From Thereva unica (Eukaryota; Arthropoda; Insecta; Diptera; Therevidae), in the NCBI GenBank assembly GCA_949987705.1, contig OX465281.1, forward strand, positions 239,589,143 to 239,653,142: DNA of 64,000 nt. The letters run 5' to 3'. This document shows positions 56,990-64,000 of the stretch, piece by piece. The position numbers and the translations under genes are program-made. The number at the start of each line of letters is the position of its first letter. Positions within the stretch are counted from its first letter, which is position 1. The notes under the pieces are model-generated. The model was given only the letters and a program-made list of their open reading frames with translations, was not told the origin of the DNA and did not search any database.

Positions 56990-59395
56990 TCCTCGCTCTC
57001 AAAGTCTCCCTTGTTCATAACAACTTATTTTTAATTTGCTGTTACATCCCACCAGATATGTTCAGCACTCTTGACGATAGAGGTCAAAACCTCTATGATA
57101 TTCTAATCTCTTGCATAAATCATATCCAAGATATGATGGATTCCAAAGATGAACTCCTACTTGTAGGCGATTTTAACTTACCCAATGTTAAATGGGTATC
57201 TTGCGATGATGACGATAACTACCTTCCTGGAAACAACCTTAACTCTAGGGAAGCCAGCTTTCTGAATTCCTTATTTTCCTGCGGTTTGTGCCAAATGAGC
57301 GGTGTGAATAATATTTTAGGAAGGCGGTTAGATCTTGTATTCTTTTCCGAGTCAGACAACATTAATGTTGAGCCTAGCTCAATTGTCTTGTCACCTGTCG
57401 ATAATTATCACCCTCCTCTCCTACTGAGCTATTGTTCTGTCTTTAACAATAAGCCAATCCCAGAGGAGTCAACCTTTACCTTTAACTTTAAAAAAGCCAA
57501 CGTTGAGGAACTGTCATCCAAGCTCACTTCGGTCGATTTCAATTGGTTGCTCTCACCTAATGAGTTGGATGTCGATGTAGCAAGATTTTACTCCGTCCTG
57601 TATGAAACTTTCGCATCCTGTGTACCTATCGAGCCGTTAAAGTCGTCCAGATCATCCCCACCGTGGTACAACAACGAGTTGAGACGTACCAAAAACCTGA
57701 AGAATAAACTCTGGAAAACCTATCTGAAGAAGAAAGACACTGCGAGTTTCGATGCATTTCTCAATTGCTATGACCAATTTCATGCCCTCTCCGAAGCCCT
57801 CTATAAAGAGTACCTCAGGAACATGGAAGGTAAAGTGTATGATGATCCTAGGGCATTCTTTCAATTTATCAACACAAAGAAAAAAGTTGATAATTCCCCT
57901 TACACCATGCAATACGAGAACTCCCTTAGTTCTAATTCAGCCGAAATTGGTGACAATTTTGCATCGTTCTTCCTCAAATCTTTCTCGTCCCCTGTATTCC
58001 AACCTGATGAAGACAATTTTCGACATATCAATGCAATCCAAACGGCTCAAAACTTTTCCCTGTCTATAACCGCATAAATGAAATAAATGAACTTCCACAA
58101 GGTTTTTCGTCCGGCCCTGATGGAGTCCCTCCAGCTGTTCTAAAATCCTGTGCAGAGGCCCTACTGTCTCCTCTACTATGTTTATTTCAAAAATCCCTAA
58201 ATAAAGGGCGCTTCCCAACCTTATGGAAGAACTCTTTTATAATACCCGTCCATAAAAAAGGCTGTAAGAACGAAATCTCTAATTATAGGCCAATTGCGAA
58301 GTTATCGTCTATACCAAAACTCTTCGAATCTATTATTTATTCTGCTATTGCCTCTATCTGCAAGAGGCTTATCTCAACAAACCAACATGGTTTTCTTGCA
58401 GCCCGTTCCACTACTACTAATTTACTGGAGTTCTCTTCACACACAGTTAGAGGCTTTGTTACTGGCTGCCAAACTGACTGTGTCTACACAGACTTTAGTA
58501 AGGCCTTCGGCAAGCTCTCCCACTCTATTATAGTTCTTAAACTAAAGAAATTAGGCTTTCCGCATGCCCTTGTGGTATGGTTCCAGTCGTACTTAGCCGA
58601 TAGAACCTACCAGGTTCTATTCCGCGGAGTCAAATATAAGAACATCGAAACGTCCTCTGGAGTCCCGCAAGGTAGTCATCTTGGCCCTCTCCTTTTTATC
58701 CTAATCCTTATTTACGCTGATGACATCAAACTGTATCGCCACATAAGGAGTATAGAGGTTTCTCAACAAGGTCTCCCGTACTGAATCTGTAATCGATCTT
58801 TGGGTTAGGTTAGAAAGTAAGTTGGATTTCTCCACCCACATCAATTATATCTCCTCCAAGGGCAATTCAGTCCTGGGATTTATAAAAAGATGGTCCAAAG
58901 AGTTCAACAACCCCCTCATCACTAAACACCTGTACGTATCTTTGGTTAGGCCTTTGCTTGACTACGCTTCCCAGGTATGGTCTCCTTACTACTCCTCGAA
59001 TCGGTTCAAAGGAAGTTCGTCCGGTTTGCACTCAGCCACCTCCCGTGGGATGACCCACTTGCTCTTCCGCCTTATGAGAACAGACTTAAATTGCTCAACT
59101 TAAGCTCTCTCCATAAGCGCCGTGAGGTCGCTGACGTTATATTCGTTCATCGACTGATGAATGACAAGGTGGACTCTGGTTTCTTAAGAAGCCGCGCGTC
59201 ATTTAGAGTGAATAACTACAACCTGAGAGGTGAACCTCTCTTGCACATTAATTCCTCTAACACCAATTATGGCATGTTTGAACCCGTTAATCGCATGCTT
59301 ATAAATACTAACAACAATAGGAGTGTGTTTAGCTTGCTAACTAGCAAAGTTGTCCTTAAAAGGACCCTTCTCAATGTGGCGTGACTCTGCGTGCC
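56990..59395 (+). pseudogene. Jockey-like LINE endonuclease/reverse transcriptase
   Basis: The longest coding relic. An open frame to 58077 carries the endonuclease: CCYIPPDM (before 57058), ELLLVGDFNLPNVKW (Asp/Asn catalytic pair), and LGRRLDLVFFS with a worn final SDHxP block (NYHPP). A linker with PPWYNNELRRTKNLKNKLW follows. After a stop and shift at 58077 the RT continues: SSGPDGVPPAVLK, SNYRPIAKLSSIPKLFE, NQHGFLAARSTTTNLLEF, VYTDFSKAF, SGVPQGSHLGPLLF and YADDIKLYR (58708-58735, catalytic Asp pair kept). An internal loss near 58755-58790 removes the segment after YADD. The end is KLDFSTHINYI, LGFIKRWSKEF, VRPLLDYASQVWSPYYSS, and a shifted frame to 59384. The N-terminal part of the endonuclease is missing. 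The assignment within the Jockey/CR1 group is tentative. Confidence 0.88.
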
Positions 59396-59625
59396 CCACT
59401 CCCTTTTTAGTTTTGCACGCTTCTCTGTTCGATGTTTTTGATCTTTTATGTTTTTTAATATTTTATGTTTGCATGTCTCAGCTGAGCCACGACGGCAGTG
59501 GTAAATGTTTCTCAGCCCTGCTGAGAAGTGCACCTTCTGAGTTAGAAGGTTAACTCGTATATCCTTTCCGGGTTTTGGCTTAGGGAACACTAATTTGCCT
59601 CCCGAGCTTCCAAGAGTGTTCTTCC
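59396..59625 (+). other. Probable 3' region of the Jockey-like LINE
   Basis: Non-coding. Contains CTCAGCTGAG near 59478 and CTCAGCCCTGCTGAGAAG near 59512, a small hairpin. No poly-A end or target duplication is visible. Confidence 0.35.
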
Positions 59626-59670
59626 TCCGCAGCGCTGCTCACTCCGCAATCGGTCGATTGACCCTTGTTC

Positions 59671-59818
59671 TAGTGATGAGCAAATGCAAGAACAAGACTA
59701 GTCTTTGTTTTGGCCTTGGCGTTGCAGAGTTAGTGTTGGTCTTGGTCTTGCGAGCATAGATAAATTTGGTCTCGGTCTTGTTCTTGCTAAATGTGCAAGA
59801 CCAACCAAGCACCCACTG
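59671..59818 (+). mobile_element. hAT-like MITE (TAGTGATGAGC), decayed copy
   Basis: TAGTGATGAGCAAATGCAAG start, GGTCTTG repeats and GCTAAATGTGCAAGACCA as in 36484-36613. The right end is worn (CAAGCACCCACTG). Confidence 0.55.
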
Positions 59819-60546
59819 TCCAACTCAGCTAGTTAAGGGAGTTGGATTCTCCCACTGGTTACCTGAGATGAAGAATTCGCGGTTGACGCTATCGGAGCTG
59901 TATCAAACTCATTACCTTTTAGAAGGGAAGTAGATGGTAAAATAGATCGCCCATAGCGTGACCGTAGGCAGTAGGAAGAGTAAGTGGAACTCGAGTGCGT
60001 TGGGTATCCAGAGTTCGGATATTAATGACCTTTGCCATGCATATCTTTTTCTGAAGAGGGCCACGGTAAGGAGAACCAAAATGGAATTGGGGAGCCCCAT
60101 GGAGTACACCCGAGCCTCGCTTTCGTCAACCCGCCAGAAAATTTGCAGCACCAGGTGGTGGTGTTGCTGTGTGTGTGGTGAGACTGGAAATAGTCCACCA
60201 TGAGGAACTTCCTGTAGGCCACACGATCTGAGTGATTTATCCTTTTCCCCCAGGTCGCAACTCCAAACTTTCTACTTGTTAGCGCTCACAAATCACTGTG
60301 AACACCTAAAAAAAAAAAATTTGGAGCGTGTTTCCTCTGGAGCCCTAATTCTTAACATTTACTTTCTGTTTGTATGATGTTACCTTAGAGGCGACCATAT
60401 ACCGTGGCACCCAAGTGGTCATATACTCAGGCACGGCCATGAGAAGGACCTCTACTAATTTTTTGGGACCGTTCGCTCATTATCCATAAGCCAAACTTCT
60501 TCAGGATGTTTCCTCTTCTGCTTTTCTACCCAGACTAGATGTCATA
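59819..60546. other. Unassigned sequence
   Basis: No domain is recognised in the frames at 59912-60222. Confidence 0.4.
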
Positions 60547-60772
60547 GGCCCCTGTGCTGAATGTCGAGTCGTGATTTGTGACAATTTTTTTGAGTTGAAG
60601 AAAGTGACGTTTTAATCGAATTACGATTTTCAGCATACAATAGTTGCCTAGAGTGCAAGTGCTAAGTGGGAGTATAGCCCCTTATGCTGAAAGTCGCAAT
60701 TCGTCTGAAACGCCACTTTCTTCAACTCAAAAAAATTGTCAAAATCACGACTCGACATTCAGCACAGGGGCC
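60547..60772. mobile_element. Long foldback MITE
   Basis: Two arms of about 90 bp (60547-60636, 60684-60772) are inverted around a 47-bp loop, with few mismatches. The left arm starts GGCCCCTGTGCTGAATGTCG and the right arm ends CGACATTCAGCACAGGGGCC. ATA precedes and follows the element and could be its target duplication. The loop border repeats a worn form of the terminal motif (AGCCCCTTATGCTGAAAGTCG minus its last base) in direct orientation. Confidence 0.82.
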
Positions 60773-61057
60773 ATAGTGGGGCATACCTAAAACAAAGTGT
60801 GGCCTGAAGGGTTTTTTTTTCTGGGACTGCCTAAATTAGACCATCCTAATATTTACCGCATGAGGCCGTAATATCTAAAAAAAAAGACGAAAATATGTTC
60901 AAATCTCAACTATGCTATTTTTGTTGTTCATGTTTCAAGAAACTTTAACAAATTTTAGATTTTCACAAATAACATGGTTACTCACTGAAAATCAAGACAA
61001 ATGTTATTTATTAACAAAAGTTAGAAAAAATACATGTATGAGACTCATTTTCTAGGC

Positions 61058-61190
61058 AATTACCTTGGTGACCGTAAAGGTTTCGAGTTAAAATTCTCAA
61101 TAAACCGGCTCTCATTTGATCACGAAGGTCAAGCAGCATTGGACATGGTTAGTACTTAGTTGGGGGACCGCTCGGGAAAATATCACTCTC
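61058..61190 (+). repeat. 5S-rRNA-like interspersed repeat, copy 4
   Basis: The closest to a real 5S gene: AACCGGCTCTCATTTGATCA, GGTCAAGCAGCATTGGACAT and TTAGTACTTAGTTGGGGGAC, then CGCTCGGG. The upstream GGCAATTACCTTGGTGACCG is shared with copy 1 and with 16.79 kb. Confidence 0.78.
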
Positions 61191-61449
61191 GCTCCACTTT
61201 CTTGCTTCAACCAGCAACATTTTACTGTTTTCTATTGGTTTACTAGTAAACTGGAAAATAGTGGATAGTTACTCATTCGTTTTTAGAGAACACTTAGATT
61301 TTCCGACAGTGGGCCAGATTTGGTAATTCTAATTAGGTATAAATAAACCAATACGTTACATTTTATATTTGTTTCGCAGGTTCCACATGTGGTTGTAGTA
61401 TTTCGACGGGTAGTCGTTCAATAAGGTAATCAGTTATACCCTGGCCCGG

Positions 61450-61575
61450 TTTGTCTGCATTGCTAGGCATGCTTTGATGATTGCCAGCAATTCTGCCCTG
61501 GAAGACACTGGTAGAATAAGGCAGGTAGAAGTACTTTTGATAATTCTGATCTTGATAGAAGTTGTCCTATTCTTG
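61450..61575 (-). pseudogene. Possible LINE RNase H fragment
   Basis: Minus-strand translation ILPVSSRAELLAIIKACLAM resembles the LPxxxxxxQAELxAIxxAC block of LINE RNase H. Very short, with no other block beside it. Confidence 0.35.
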
Positions 61576-64000
61576 GCGAAGATCTGGGAATCGAAACCCA
61601 GCAACTCACAGCCTTAAGCATGTGCAGAATACCTTCAAACCAGGTGGAAATAGAGAGCGCCATTCAAGTGACTCACTAGTGGCTTGTATTATGGAAAAAC
61701 ATTGGACGTTCGCTAAATACATTGAATTATCTGAACTGTCAGTACCAGTACAAATATTTAACCTTAATGTAATTTGACAAACGATCTGATGGTCAATCGA
61801 GTGCCATTTATCTCCAATCGAGAAGGAAGAGTAGATGATAAAAAAATATTTTGTTACAAAAATTTTGGGAAGAATTTTATGGAATCATATGTTCTGAAAA
61901 CCTGCAAGTAACTGATGAAAAAAGTCGAAATCATTCTTTCTGTAAATACAGCTGGTGGACGAATGTACATTCCTTGAAGTGTTGTAATCAATAACAAAAT
62001 ATTTTATTCAGTACAATAAAAAAAGGAACCAACCGTTTCGGAATGAGCGTAATGCCTAGAAGCAGGCAATCATTTGTCTTACATTTACTTTAAAATTTCA
62101 ATCAATGGTTTTTCGACAGAAAAGAGAGCCCTTGAGTCGGCCCACCTCTACATCTAGCTTTATCAATTTCCCGTAGTCCGTCGTCGGGCCAGCTACTTAC
62201 GACCCTTTCTACATTCGAAGCCCATACGAGAAATCGCCTCCACATATAGGGGCGGGCGGAGAGCACAACGATGCCCTCTACTTCCCGTCGATATTATTAG
62301 GTAATTTCTTAGATAACTCTATTAGCGGCGAGGGCGAGCTCTTTTCAGTTTCATGTGGAGAAGTGATTTGTTCGAATCGCCTTCATTATAGACTTATGGC
62401 TCCTTCGACTTTTGTTCTTATTCTTTATATTTCTTTTTTTGTTGTTCTGTTCTGTTCTGTTTTTTTTTCTTTGCTTTTTGGGGCCAAGAGAATGAATGAC
62501 GAGAAGGAACAAATCGAGTGGGTGTATCCTTTCAAGGCTAAGAAGCACGTACAAGGAACGGCAGCAACGGAGCAGCAGCAACGAAAATGGGCAGAAAAAC
62601 TTTGACAGGATTAGTTACAATTGGAAGTCAATTATAATCGACCGATTCCCTCAAAATAATCGAATTGGGCACGAGGGCTTCTTTTTGTGATAAGATTCAC
62701 GAATTTTGGTATCGATGATAGTGGGACAGAAATATATAAGTCCCTCCTCAAAAACTTCCTACTATACTTCTCTCTCACAGGCCTTAATGTCCATGCTTTG
62801 GCGAAATAATTGAATAATGCGATTTTCAAATAAAAGGAAGCCCAAGATCAAGATGTTTCGGGGAAAATATAGAGAAAGTTATTTTGATAAAAGTACAGAG
62901 AATTGTCGATGGCAGCCTTTCTTAGAAATTAATAACTTAAGAAGTTTACGTTTAATTAAAAGAACAATAGAATTTATTTAATCGGTAATGCTACTTAGTA
63001 ATGTTATTTTTATAGTATTTTAATATTGTTTAGGTATTAAATGTATAATTTTTTTTTTATGTTATGCACATACCTTTGGTCGACAGGTTCTTCTTCTTAA
63101 TTTTTTTTTATCTGAAAAAGAAATTAGAATTACATTAATTTTATAAAGTTGCACGAATTAAACTGATGATTTACTCTTTTAACTAAATATTCGATATGCA
63201 AAATATCTCTAGTTAAAATTAAGTCGAAACTTAGTACTAAAATGGACATATAGTCCAGTAAATAGGTCGAAAAAAAGGCCTTCGTAATGCGAAAAATACC
63301 GCACGCGATTTTTTTTACCAAATGATTTTATATATTTTTATGAGCTTAAATTCAAAATGGCGTCATTCCCACCCTTATGCTTAACTTACAGTGAAGGGAA
63401 ACGCGTTTAATTCTATATCTCAGAAACTATGCATTTTAGGACAAAAATGTATATAATCTTTTTTGTAGATAAATAAGTGATTTAACTTTTCTGTTTAGAA
63501 TTTTTTTTTTGTAAAGTCAATATGTTCGGAGTTATAGGGCTTCAAACTTTATATATGGGTCTTTCTCTACTAAATGGAAAATCGCTGTCCTCAGTATTTT
63601 TAATGCCTTACATATTTTATTTTTAAATAAAATTTGTTCCAAATAATATAATTTTGTCTGTTCTTAATGAATATCATATCATATTAATTGTATTATTTCA
63701 TAATTGTATTACTTTTGCCCTCCAACTCCTCGAAAAATCATTACCCTGGCGTGTCCCAAACCCAATATTGCAGGTTAAAATAATTTTTTAAATATAATTA
63801 TTAGAGTGAGGATATTAACATAGGCATGATAAAAACTAGAAAAGCTTATTTATACTAATAGTGCTTAAATTGCAGTCAGGTTGTATTTTAGTTAGGAAAA
63901 AATGGCACCTAAATGTTGTCTCTAAGTTTTGAAATCATTCCCCTGTCGTAAATAAAAATTGGAGCTAAATCTATTCAAAGTGAAGTGGCAACTCTTTTTT
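61576..64000. other. AT-rich stretch without recognised gene
   Basis: A GC-richer patch at 62130-62290 is unassigned. CAG/CAA units lie near 62560-62585. No gene is recognised. Confidence 0.5.

Noticed and set aside
61058..61190. Functional 5S rRNA gene
   Set aside because: Multiple changes, no pairing 3' stem, no T-run terminator directly after a full 5S unit, and shared non-5S flanks with other copies.
61370..61450. Another MITE 1 copy at TACCCTGGCCCGG
   Set aside because: Only the first eight or so bases match the MITE 1 end, and nothing downstream does.

Overview
The window looks like AT-rich, intron-like or intergenic DNA from an insect, most probably a fly (Diptera). The grounds are many insect-type non-LTR retrotransposon remnants (Jockey/CR1-like, R1/I-like with RNase H, RTE-like), Gypsy integrase debris, hAT and Tc1/mariner relics, long A/T homopolymer tracts and CAA-type microsatellites. 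No intact host protein gene, functional tRNA or rRNA gene, or CRISPR array is supported. The species was not determined.

Region by region: 0-1.3 kb holds an R1-like reverse transcriptase (RT) fragment joined to MITE family 1 and repeat family R. 3.3-5.6 kb has a TA-flanked MITE and a broken Gypsy integrase. 7.8-10.3 kb holds small repeats, an R1-like RNase H relic and a 5S-rRNA-like repeat. 12-15.1 kb has a foldback MITE and a CR1/Jockey-like RT relic lying between two inverted copies of a terminal motif. A tRNA-derived SINE (16.4 kb) and a deleted MITE 1 copy (17.6 kb) follow. 18.7-21.9 kb is the best-preserved object: a 3.19 kb RTE-like LINE with a perfect 12-bp target-site duplication. 23.5 kb is a mariner-like transposase relic. 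24.8-26.5 kb is a pile of nested DNA elements. 27.1 kb holds the second SINE copy, 28.9 kb a foldback element, and 30.1-31.95 kb an R1-like LINE on the minus strand. 32.5 kb has an orphan exon-like segment with good splice sites. 34-42 kb carries more 5S-like repeats, a TTAA-flanked MITE, hAT-like ends and RT fragments. 43.56-47.06 kb is a hAT transposon relic broken by later hAT insertions, with a preserved transposase C-terminal dimerisation domain. 48-51 kb has repeat R next to an RTE end, a palindromic MITE and an R1-like LINE tail. 51.9-53.7 kb is extremely AT-rich, and 53.74-55.05 kb is a more complex, higher-GC island that may be a 5' UTR or promoter. 56.4-59.6 kb has a TA-flanked MITE and a long Jockey-like LINE with endonuclease and RT parts. 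60.5 kb is a long perfect foldback, 61.1 kb a 5S-like repeat, and the rest is AT-rich sequence without recognisable content.

The genes here do not form a host pathway; the story is one of successive transposition. Target-site duplications, and in one case an empty site elsewhere in the window, give the order of several insertions. The most unusual elements are the 5S-rRNA-like interspersed repeats (four copies, all in one orientation), the nested hAT cluster, and a set of small palindromic or foldback families with several copies inside the window.
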